This document shows, in pieces, positions 7,591 through 14,122 of a stretch of 14,122 nucleotides of DNA. The stretch is from an uncultured Bdellovibrio sp. (GTDB lineage: Bacteria; Bdellovibrionota; Bdellovibrionia; Bdellovibrionales; Bdellovibrionaceae). The stretch spans positions 1-14,122 of the forward strand of contig CAMLMF010000022.1 in the NCBI GenBank assembly GCA_946480995.1, in the 5' to 3' direction. The stretch's first letter is position 1, and each line of letters begins with the position of its first letter. The position numbers were made by a program, and so were the translations under genes. The notes beneath the pieces were generated by a model, which had not been told where the DNA came from, did no database searches, and saw only the letters and a program-made list of their open reading frames with translations.

Positions 7591-8673
7591 TCAGGAGTTT
7601 ATTTCAGTGCTAAATGTCGGTATTTTCACAGCTAAAAACCGTTCCCTGAGCCTTAAAAACGGTTTTTCGATCAATAAGTAGGTCGCCGCGGACAATCCGA
7701 AGGTGCCGATACAAAAAATTGCAAAGGAAACCGCGAGGTCACCCCTTGGAAAGGCATAGGTATGCATCAGCTCCAAAACCAAAAAATGCAACAGATAGGC
7801 TGAATAACTTAAGACCCCCAAGATCTTTACAGGCTTCCACAGGCATATTTTATAAAGCCAACTCCCCTTTGCCCGGGCCCCAATAAAAAGCACTGTCATA
7901 AAAACAAAAGGCCACTGCTGACCGTAGACGATAAAAAGTGCTGAATACAAAAACACAAATGCAGGACGATACCACCACAGGCGAAAGTATTTACCCCAAA
8001 GATCTGCGACTTGGGTCAGGACCTCTTTCGTCGTTAGTAAATTATGAATCAGCATACCCACAAAGAAATAATGCAAATTCGCGAAAGGAAAATACTCGAT
8101 AAAATAATTTGTTGTCGGCACTCCGAAAGTCGGAGCATAGGTCTTCCATAAATAGGCCAAACCCAGCGAAACACCCAATCCAACAAGGGCTCCCTTTAAA
8201 GAAATTATATTGCGATAAATCCAGGGAAAGAACAGATAAAAAAACTCTTCAACAAAGAGTGACCAGGATTGAGGCAGAGGCATCATGGCCCGGTCGTACA
8301 TAAAAAAACCAAAAAGAAAGGTAAGATTCAAACCAATAACGGACAAATCCAATTTATGAAATAGTGCATACACCAGAATCATAAACCACCACAGTGGAAT
8401 GATCCGGAAAAACCGTCTAATATAAAATTGCTGAATGGGTCTTGTATCCAATTGATGGCGAAACTTCATCTGATGCAATATCACAAAGCCGCTAATAATA
8501 AAAAAGCAGCGCACCCCCAAAGATCCACTGCTGGCAAAAACCTGCAAAACACTTTTCCCAGCCATCATCTGCCCCTGAAACACCAATGCAAAATGGTGAT
8601 ACATCACATACAGGACCATCAGGCCGCGTAAGCCATCTAATGATTCAAATCGAGGTGCCAATTTTGATTCCAT
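7591..8673 (-). CDS. Integral-membrane acyltransferase (acyltransferase 3 family)
   Basis: From MESKLAPRFESLDGLRG the product is 360 residues with about ten hydrophobic helices. Family signatures in order: R-F-SLDGLRGLMVLYVMYHH (the catalytic-type His pair in the first helix), CFFIISGFVI, RRFFRIIPLWW, SWSLFVEEFFYLFFPW and SYSAYLLHF. Acyltransferase 3 proteins (OafA/OatA-like) move acetyl or other acyl groups across the inner membrane onto surface sugars such as O-antigen, capsule or peptidoglycan; the acceptor here cannot be inferred. No SGNH domain is attached. An ATG at 8721 would add 16 residues and sits at the edge of a tetranucleotide repeat. The ATG at 8673 matches the family start but has no Shine-Dalgarno. 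The repeat just upstream suggests variable expression. Confidence 0.9.
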   Translation of the reverse strand: MESKLAPRFESLDGLRGLMVLYVMYHHFALVFQGQMMAGKSVLQVFASSGSLGVRCFFIISGFVILHQMKFRHQLDTRPIQQFYIRRFFRIIPLWWFMILVYALFHKLDLSVIGLNLTFLFGFFMYDRAMMPLPQSWSLFVEEFFYLFFPWIYRNIISLKGALVGLGVSLGLAYLWKTYAPTFGVPTTNYFIEYFPFANLHYFFVGMLIHNLLTTKEVLTQVADLWGKYFRLWWYRPAFVFLYSALFIVYGQQWPFVFMTVLFIGARAKGSWLYKICLWKPVKILGVLSYSAYLLHFLVLELMHTYAFPRGDLAVSFAIFCIGTFGLSAATYLLIEKPFLRLRERFLAVKIPTFSTEINS

Positions 8674-8679
8674 GTTTGT

Positions 8680-8707
8680 ATAATAAATATTATTTGCAAA
8701 TAAACAA
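8680..8707 (-). promoter_or_regulatory. Weak candidate promoter for the acyltransferase
   Basis: On the minus strand, TTGTTT (8707-8702), a 16-bp spacer and TATTAT (8685-8680) resemble a sigma-70 promoter. The palindrome ATTTGCAAAT (8692-8701) lies in the spacer. The start site would fall at or next to the ATG at 8673, implying a nearly leaderless mRNA, so either this promoter or the translational start is uncertain. Confidence 0.3.
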
Positions 8708-8719
8708 TACTTTATGAGC

Positions 8720-9854
<1,135 letters not shown>

Positions 9855-9857
9855 CAG

Positions 9858-9932
9858 CTACTCCAGTTCATCTTGAGATGAAATCGATTGTGATTCTCTC
9901 AATTCAAAGTATGTATACCACGACTTTTTCAC
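9858..9932 (-). CDS. Possible short leader ORF upstream of the HNH gene
   Basis: The frame is open from 10001 to the TAG at 9860-9858. Taken from the GTG at 9932, it encodes 24 residues (KKSWYTYFELRES... to DELE), and the open frame upstream of that GTG also looks protein-like (ESLRVLEYVNIQKIG). Its stop lies 3 nt before the HNH ATG, and its final codons CTG GAG TAG supply the HNH Shine-Dalgarno, so translation of the two could be coupled. No ATG is present and no good ribosome site precedes the GTG. It may instead be the tail of a decayed gene. Confidence 0.25.
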   Translation of the reverse strand: MKKSWYTYFELRESQSISSQDELE

Positions 9933-10130
9933 TCCTATTTTTTGGATATTTACATATTCCAACACGCGCAATGATTCGCGATTAAAGGCCTCTGAAACAC
10001 CTTATTCGTCCCACCATTGAGAGATAAAAAATATTAAATCCCCACCCCAGAAAGAAGAAATATTTTTCAGCAACTATAGAAATAGAAACTCAAAAACAGG
10101 TCGCAAGAGATATTTTCATTACAAAATTAA

Positions 10131-10161
10131 TCAACGCGAAGCGACTCCGCTACGGAGCCAA
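10131..10161 (+). repeat. 31-bp two-hairpin element, copy 2 (intergenic, inverted relative to copy 1)
   Basis: Identical to the copy in the HNH gene at 30 of 31 positions. The single difference (10138, G versus A) falls in the 3-nt loop of the small hairpin CGC-GAA-GCG, so both stems are intact in both copies. It lies about 88 bp beyond the aldo/keto reductase stop. No U-run follows it directly, so it does not look like a simple terminator. Confidence 0.85.
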
Positions 10162-10248
10162 TAGTGATTTTATGAATTGCAGCCCCATTGATCGAAAAAT
10201 GGCTGAACAAACTGAAGGAGTCACTTAGACACAATCCAACAATAGAAT

Positions 10249-11277
10249 TTACCAAGAAAATGTTTGAGAGGCTTTATCGATTTCAGTCAATTCGCTTGGA
10301 GTAAGCTCAACGAGCAATGATTCATATGCCTCTTTAATTTGTTCTAATTTCGAAAAGCCAATCAGCGACGTGCTGATTCTTGGATCTTGGCGATAATTTG
10401 CTAAAGTCACTTGCATCATTGTCGCATTTTTCGCATGAGCGATTTTAGAAAGAACTCTTAGCAAATTCCAGCCGTTTTTATTAAAGCAATTTCTTTCAAC
10501 CGCCTTAAGGCTGTCTGAATTCATTTCGTATTTTTGATTTTCTTTAAACTTACCAGCAAGAAAACCATTTACCAAAGAACGATAGGCGATCAGGCCAACT
10601 CCTAAGTCATTAGCCTCGGTAGTATTCAAAAGAAAGATCCCATGTTCATTGCGCAAGCGATGTTGGACGATGAGGTTGAATGAATTTTGGTAAGACACCA
10701 AGGACTTGAAGCCCAACTTTGCAGCGACTGCTTGATATTGCGAAATCTGTTCGTAGTTCATATTGCAGCAGCCGACGCAACGAGCCTTACCCGACTTGAC
10801 CACCGCGTTTAGTGCTTCCAAAGTCTCTGCAACCGGAACGTTTTCGTCGAAGCCGTGGATTTGATAAAGATCTACATAGTCGGTTTGCAAGCGCGCCAAG
10901 GATTGATTGATTTGATAAGCGATAGAGCGCGCAGAAAGACCGGCGTAACCATCACCCATATCGTTCATTACTTTTGTCGCTAAAATCACTTTAGAACGCG
11001 CGCCAGAATTTTTCAGCCACTGACCGATGAATTGCTCGGACTGTCCTTGTTCATGAAACGAACCTAAAGGATTATTGCGGGAGTAAATATTCGCTGTGTC
11101 GATAAAAGCGCCGGGATGCTCGACGTAGGCGTTCAACAATCGCAAAGCTTGGCCGGAATCGACAGTCACACCAAAGTGCATAGTACCAAAGCCAAGAGGA
11201 GATACCTTTAGATCCGAAGAGCCAATCTGGTTTAATTGCATGGACGGTGGTTTAATGAGCAACGCAGATCTTGTCAT
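10249..11277 (-). CDS. Aldo/keto reductase family oxidoreductase
   Basis: A 342-residue (beta/alpha)8 NADPH-type oxidoreductase. The catalytic tetrad of the superfamily is visible: D60 and Y65 (IDTANIY), K102 (LATKVM) and H141 (LYQIHGFD). The start of the fold is IGSSDLKVSPLGFGTMHFG, and VKSGKARCVGCCNMNYEQI matches the family's 'G-vr-iGvSN' strand, with C in place of the usual S. A cytoplasmic role in carbonyl reduction is inferred; the substrate cannot be named. Two starts are possible: ATG at 11277, or ATG at 11241 (330 residues), which coincides with the usual family N-terminus (MQLNQIGSS). Neither has a good Shine-Dalgarno. It stands alone, separated from both neighbours by more than 200 bp. 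Confidence 0.92.
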   Translation of the reverse strand: MTRSALLIKPPSMQLNQIGSSDLKVSPLGFGTMHFGVTVDSGQALRLLNAYVEHPGAFIDTANIYSRNNPLGSFHEQGQSEQFIGQWLKNSGARSKVILATKVMNDMGDGYAGLSARSIAYQINQSLARLQTDYVDLYQIHGFDENVPVAETLEALNAVVKSGKARCVGCCNMNYEQISQYQAVAAKLGFKSLVSYQNSFNLIVQHRLRNEHGIFLLNTTEANDLGVGLIAYRSLVNGFLAGKFKENQKYEMNSDSLKAVERNCFNKNGWNLLRVLSKIAHAKNATMMQVTLANYRQDPRISTSLIGFSKLEQIKEAYESLLVELTPSELTEIDKASQTFSW

Positions 11278-11313
11278 GAAAATAAAATGCTCGGGGCATA
11301 TTGCATTTCGGAA

Positions 11314-11340
11314 TTCTTAAAGTTAGAAACAAATTATCAA
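11314..11340 (-). promoter_or_regulatory. Tentative promoter for the aldo/keto reductase
   Basis: TTGATA (11340-11335), a 15-bp spacer and TAAGAA (11319-11314), or AAGAAT one base on with a 16-bp spacer, lie about 37 bp before the ATG at 11277. The match is partial and the spacing is short. Confidence 0.3.
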
Positions 11341-11390
11341 CGACACAATCTCGTCGAAAATAATCAAAATCCAAAATCCCCAAAGTCACT

Positions 11391-11410
11391 AAAATCCCAT
11401 CCGGGATTCT
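11391..11410 (-). other. Second short hairpin downstream of the nuclease terminator
   Basis: AATCCC and GGGATT flank a 4-nt loop around 11394-11409. On the minus strand the 3' arm runs into TTTTAG, giving a weak terminator-like structure behind the main terminator. Several AAAATCC motifs lie beside it (about 11366-11398). It could be a back-up terminator or chance in A/T-rich sequence. Confidence 0.3.
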
Positions 11411-11430
11411 TACGCCTGTACACGAAACGC

Positions 11431-11464
11431 AAAAAAGCCCACGATCCCGAAGAACCGCAGGCTT
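11431..11464 (-). terminator. Strong rho-independent terminator with UUCG tetraloop
   Basis: Read leftward, a 13-bp stem (AAGCCTGCGGTTC / GGATCGTGGGCTT, with a few G.U pairs) closes on a UUCG loop and runs straight into TTTTTT (complement of 11431-11436). It lies 35 bp after the stop of the exported HNH nuclease, whose transcript it should end. Confidence 0.92.
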
Positions 11465-11498
11465 ACCCCCTATGAGAGAGATAAATTTTGATTATAAC

Positions 11499-11978
11499 TT
11501 ACAGTGAATTTACGTGAGCCGTGATTTGGCGCACTTGATCCAAGTTGTTCTTAGCTTGCATGATCAAATCAACCGCGTCTTTTTGCTTCAAACGGCCTGC
11601 AGCCATTTTTTCGCAGATCAGAGCTTCTAACTTGTCAGTGATTTCGTAAATGCTTTCGTGCTGTGGCCACAAGTTTTTAACGTCATTGCTGCCGCCTGCG
11701 CACAAAGGAATGTAATGATCGATTTTGAAAGCTTGGCGCTTCATAGAGCGAGTACGGAAACCAATTTGGTCGTACTTTTGAAAGATACCGCCTTTAGTGT
11801 CCGTAGACACGTCACGTTCGCAGTATTTAATATGTTCTGGATATCTGTAAGTGTCTGCGCGTTCGCACAAAGCACCCGGGGTCAACGCCGCGTCGGGCCC
11901 CATCGGAAAGTTCCCACCAGCGTGAGAAACAGTTGATACAACCAACATCGACACGATTAGAGCAAAGCCCTTGAACAT
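11499..11978 (-). CDS. Exported HNH endonuclease
   Basis: A 159-residue protein with a Sec signal peptide (MFKGFALIVSMLVVSTVSHA, cleavage after residue 20) and a compact HNH domain. The core is FKIDHYIPLCAGGSNDVKNL then WPQHE: D87-H88 as the metal/base element, N98 and N102, H107. It continues into the typical DKLEALICEKMAAGRLKQKD helix. This is the 'hDHiiPLelGGsnd--NLWPq' type of nuclease. Four cysteines (C38, C53, C93, C122) could form disulfides after export. A periplasmic or secreted DNase is the natural reading; in a predatory bacterium it could help digest prey DNA, which is inference. GGAGG lies 4 nt before the ATG. The gene is monocistronic, with its own strong terminator and two dyads in its 5' leader. 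Confidence 0.9.
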   Translation of the reverse strand: MFKGFALIVSMLVVSTVSHAGGNFPMGPDAALTPGALCERADTYRYPEHIKYCERDVSTDTKGGIFQKYDQIGFRTRSMKRQAFKIDHYIPLCAGGSNDVKNLWPQHESIYEITDKLEALICEKMAAGRLKQKDAVDLIMQAKNNLDQVRQITAHVNSL

Positions 11979-11995
11979 TTCCCCTCCAAATAGAC

Positions 11996-12038
11996 TGCCA
12001 TTAAGGTGGCAGGTAGAAACGTCAGACCAATTTCTGAC
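11996..12038 (-). promoter_or_regulatory. Two dyads upstream of the exported nuclease
   Basis: Two perfect inverted repeats lie 18 to 60 bp before the nuclease ATG: TGCCA/TGGCA with a 6-nt spacer (11996-12011) and GTCAGA/TCTGAC with a 6-nt spacer (12021-12038). They could be operator half-site pairs or leader hairpins next to the Shine-Dalgarno. No confident -10/-35 pair was found to place them relative to a start site. Confidence 0.35.
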
Positions 12039-12156
12039 ATATATTTGAGTAATTTCGGTTAGTCCTACAGATCGGATTTCCGTTTTGCAATATTAAAATC
12101 CCATACAAAGATTTTGCTGCGGCGGCTCAAAAGCAATTAAACAAGGTCTTATGAAT

Positions 12157-12186
12157 AAAAAACGCCCGTGACGCATCGCCACGGGC
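12157..12186 (-). terminator. Rho-independent terminator of the H1-like gene
   Basis: Read leftward, GCCCGTGGCG pairs with CGTCACGGGC around the loop ATG (10 pairs, one G.U), followed by G then TTTTTT (complement of 12157-12162). It lies about 30 bp beyond the stop at 12218. Confidence 0.92.
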
Positions 12187-12217
12187 TTCTAAAAAATCAA
12201 AATTTCACAGACAAAAA

Positions 12218-13141
12218 CTAGTACTCGTCGTCTTCAACGCCCGAGCTGCTGCCTTCGCCCATACCGCGCACTTCTTCGATAAATGCGCTGTTATCCTCTT
12301 CAAACTCGTTATCCTGTGCTGATTCATCAATCTCTAGCTCTTGGATTGCGCCTAAGAAGTCTTTTTCCGTACGTAGATCACGACGGATCATTTCTAAGAA
12401 TTTATCTGGGTAACGTGACGTTAATTCCTCAACGTAACGCTCAAGTTTTCCGTCAGCCAAGATTTTCTTACGAACTTGGATGCGTTTCCAGAACAATAAA
12501 TAATGGTAACGGCAATAAGCATCTACAATCGCGGCCTGATCGCAATCACGAGCGCGGCAATATCTGCGACCTTCAGCGTCCGTCAGAATGATTTCTTCAT
12601 CTGTCTTTGGCTTTTCTTCCGCAGTCCACTCTTCATCGACGTCAGACTCTTCGTCCGCTTCTTCAACGGCCTTGAGCTCTTCTTCGTATTCGCCGATCTC
12701 ATCACCCATTAAGTCATCATCAGCGATAAAATCGTCGTCTAAACCTTCTTCTTCTTTCTCTTTTTCCTTTTTGCCTTTAGCGCCTTTTTTAGGTGCTTTC
12801 GCATCCTTTTTCGGAGCTTTATCAGCAACAGGTTGAGGAGCAGAAACTTTCTTATCCTGTTTTTTCTCAACTTCCGCTTTCGCAGATTTTGTCTCTTTCG
12901 CGACAACTTTCGCTGGCGCCGCTGCTTTTGCAGGGGCTTTCGCGGGAGCTTTGGCTTCAACCTTTTTCTTAACTTCCGGCTTTTTCGGAGCTGCCTTTAC
13001 AGGAGCCTTGTCCGCCTTCTTTTTAACAACGGCTTTTGGCGCCGCTTTTTTAGGAGCAGGTTTCGCCGCTGCCTTAGCAGGAGCTTTTTTTACAGGTTTT
13101 GCAGCTTTCGCCGCAGGCTTCTTTTTAACGATTTTTGCCAT
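12218..13141 (-). CDS. Histone H1-like Lys/Ala-rich protein fused to a Cys/His domain
   Basis: A 307-residue three-part protein. Residues 1-130 are almost entirely Lys, Ala and Pro in irregular KKAPAKAA-type repeats, like the tail of eukaryotic histone H1 and bacterial H1-like proteins, and should be disordered and DNA- or RNA-binding. Residues 131-187 are strongly acidic (for example EEEGLDDDFIADDDLMGDE). Residues 188-275 look folded: RRYCRARDC, then CRYHYLLFWKRIQVRKKIL, giving C195-X4-C200-X9-C210-X2-H213, a possible zinc site. Basic/amphipathic helices follow (KLERYVEELTSRYPDKFLEM). The C-terminus is acidic again. I cannot name the family. A nucleoid-associated or transcription-related role is inferred from the tail only. 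A weak AGGT Shine-Dalgarno lies 7 nt before the ATG, inside the palindrome TACCTAGGTA. A terminator follows. Confidence 0.88.
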   Translation of the reverse strand: MAKIVKKKPAAKAAKPVKKAPAKAAAKPAPKKAAPKAVVKKKADKAPVKAAPKKPEVKKKVEAKAPAKAPAKAAAPAKVVAKETKSAKAEVEKKQDKKVSAPQPVADKAPKKDAKAPKKGAKGKKEKEKEEEGLDDDFIADDDLMGDEIGEYEEELKAVEEADEESDVDEEWTAEEKPKTDEEIILTDAEGRRYCRARDCDQAAIVDAYCRYHYLLFWKRIQVRKKILADGKLERYVEELTSRYPDKFLEMIRRDLRTEKDFLGAIQELEIDESAQDNEFEEDNSAFIEEVRGMGEGSSSGVEDDEY

Positions 13142-13214
13142 AATTTTACCTAGGTATTCTTAAACACTGGTGAATATCATTTCATGAATGAATCATTTAA
13201 ACGAGGGCGTCAAC

Positions 13215-14122
13215 TCATTTCACCGAAATACTGCCGTCTTGGCTGCGCACAAAAATACTTCCTCTTTGCGCGTCGCCCCGCAAGCGGCCACGCACCGATT
13301 TTTCTGCACTTAATTTCGTCACTTTTAGTTCATTTGGCACAAGGATTTCCCCTTCAACCGTTAACAGGTTCACAGAGGACCCCGACGACGGCGGAGCGGT
13401 GATATTGATTCTGCCCGCTTTGGACTTTACGTCCACTTCGGAATCCAAGGCCATGCCAATAACGACAGTACCTTCTTGATTCTGCCCTTCCATGCGACCT
13501 TGAAAAGCCTGAATGTTTAAGCTGCCTTTGCCATTTTCAAACTGAATAGTGCCGCTGCTTAAATTGACTTTGCTGGTTGATTGCTGCGTCGACAAAGATA
13601 AAAAGCCGCGCACTTTTTCAATCGCCAATTGGCCCGAAAACAAACTCGCATCGACGTCGCCTTGAATATTTTTAAGACTCATATTTCCCGAGTAAGAATC
13701 AGCCACAACCTTGCCGGTGTGATCGATCACGCTGACATCACCCTTTTGCAAATACACTTGTGCCGAGCCCGTTCCGTTAAACAAACTCACTCGTCCCTGC
13801 GTCATGCTCACTTTTAAGTCTTTGCTCCACTTTTGCGACGTCACAACGCCACCGCGCAATTGAATATCCGCTGGTAACGCCGCACCTGAGATATCAATTT
13901 TGCGTGCATGCGAAGCGGCCTTTGGTAAAGTTCCTAGCCATGCTTTTTTACCGCTGTGCTCAATCATTCGAACTTCGATCACGTTGTCTTTTTTTGTTAA
14001 AACATAAGTTCCTTCAGGGCCTGATTCCTCCACCCCAGAAACACGCAGCGTGCCAGCTGACTGCCCTGCGGCAGGAACGGCAGAAATCATCACATGAGCC
14101 TCAAGACCTTTAAGAACCAAAC
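13215..14122 (-). CDS. DUF4097-like beta-solenoid protein, 5' end missing
   Basis: The 3' part of a gene, about 302 codons with no stop up to the window edge. The sequence consists of short repeated strands punctuated by Gly/Asn turns (for example VSLFNGTGSAQVYLQKGDVSVIDHTG..., SLKNIQGDVDASLFSGQLAIEKVRG, SIFVRSQDGSISVK). This is the pattern of the DUF4097/putative auto-transporter adhesin-like right-handed beta-helix family. Such proteins normally have an N-terminal signal peptide; only about 20-40 residues would be missing here. The first possible start codon in the window (TTG at 14120) is unlikely to be real because the reading frame stays open to the edge. Location (periplasm or envelope) and function are inferred from the fold only. 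The stop lies 73 bp before the H1-like gene, in the same direction. Confidence 0.75.
   Translation of the reverse strand, partial: LVLKGLEAHVMISAVPAAGQSAGTLRVSGVEESGPEGTYVLTKKDNVIEVRMIEHSGKKAWLGTLPKAASHARKIDISGAALPADIQLRGGVVTSQKWSKDLKVSMTQGRVSLFNGTGSAQVYLQKGDVSVIDHTGKVVADSYSGNMSLKNIQGDVDASLFSGQLAIEKVRGFLSLSTQQSTSKVNLSSGTIQFENGKGSLNIQAFQGRMEGQNQEGTVVIGMALDSEVDVKSKAGRINITAPPSSGSSVNLLTVEGEILVPNELKVTKLSAEKSVRGRLRGDAQRGSIFVRSQDGSISVK

Larger units (their letters stand above)
9855..10248. other. 394-bp stretch without a confident gene
   Basis: This stretch separates the HNH gene from the aldo/keto reductase gene. It contains the HNH Shine-Dalgarno (GGAG about 9861-9864 region), a possible short leader reading frame on the minus strand ending at 9858, the second copy of the two-hairpin element (10131-10161), and an open plus-strand frame of about 67 codons (10028-10229) with no convincing start or family. 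No clear terminator for the aldo/keto reductase was found. It is AT-rich and may hold decayed mobile or gene remnants. Confidence 0.5.

Noticed and set aside
10131..10161. Intergenic hairpin as the aldo/keto reductase terminator
   Set aside because: No U-run follows on the minus strand, and the same sequence occurs inside a coding region, so it is better read as a dispersed element.
11236..11475. 79-codon plus-strand frame between the aldo/keto reductase and the nuclease
   Set aside because: It overlaps the aldo/keto reductase start and runs through the UUCG terminator; composition is not protein-like and no ribosome site was seen.
12588..13163. Long plus-strand frames opposite the H1-like gene (Ser-rich, Phe/Arg-rich)
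   Set aside because: They are mirror images of the Lys/Ala/Glu-rich repeats on the minus strand; low-complexity coding sequence keeps the opposite frames open.

Overview
The window looks like chromosome from a Bdellovibrio-type bacterium (Bdellovibrionota) or a close deltaproteobacterial relative. This is inferred from overall gene style: a DUF222-like HNH protein, a lysine/alanine-rich histone H1-like protein fused to a Cys/His domain, and an exported HNH nuclease. No rRNA or other marker is present to prove it. Nearly every gene lies on the minus strand.

Region 1 (1-6417, read right to left) is a compact housekeeping block: miaB (tRNA methylthiolation), a DUF151 bifunctional-nuclease-like protein, a CPA2 cation:proton antiporter with two C-terminal RCK_C domains, a gamma-class carbonic anhydrase-like protein, guaB and the first 33 codons of guaA. 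Gaps are 3 bp (miaB/DUF151), 18 bp, 11 bp, 64 bp (before guaB, holding a strong hairpin) and 3 bp (guaB/guaA). A consensus-like promoter (TTGACA, 17 bp, TATAAC) drives miaB. It overlaps a second promoter that reads the opposite way into the only sizeable plus-strand gene, which encodes an unrecognised protein with a very acidic tail (6418-7053).

Region 2 (7054-8775): a bidirectional terminator separates that gene from a small exported four-cysteine protein and an integral-membrane acyltransferase (acyltransferase 3 family). Just upstream of the acyltransferase is a perfect 56-bp tetranucleotide tract (14 copies of AGAT on the coding strand), the hallmark of a hypermutable phase-variation locus.

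Region 3 (8766-10248) appears AT-richer than its surroundings and accessory in character. It holds a DUF222-like/HNH endonuclease gene whose stop codon lies inside the tetranucleotide tract, and a gene-poor stretch of about 390 bp. A 31-bp two-hairpin element occurs once inside the HNH gene and once, inverted, in that gene-poor stretch.

Region 4 (10249-14122): an aldo/keto reductase, an exported HNH nuclease with a very good UUCG-loop terminator, the histone H1-like/Cys-His protein with its own terminator, and the 3' part of a DUF4097-like beta-solenoid protein that runs off the window.

The strongest candidates for something undescribed are the AGAT-repeat/acyltransferase switch, the paired hairpin elements around the HNH gene, and the H1-tail/Cys-His fusion protein. 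No CRISPR array, tRNA, rRNA or intact insertion sequence was seen.
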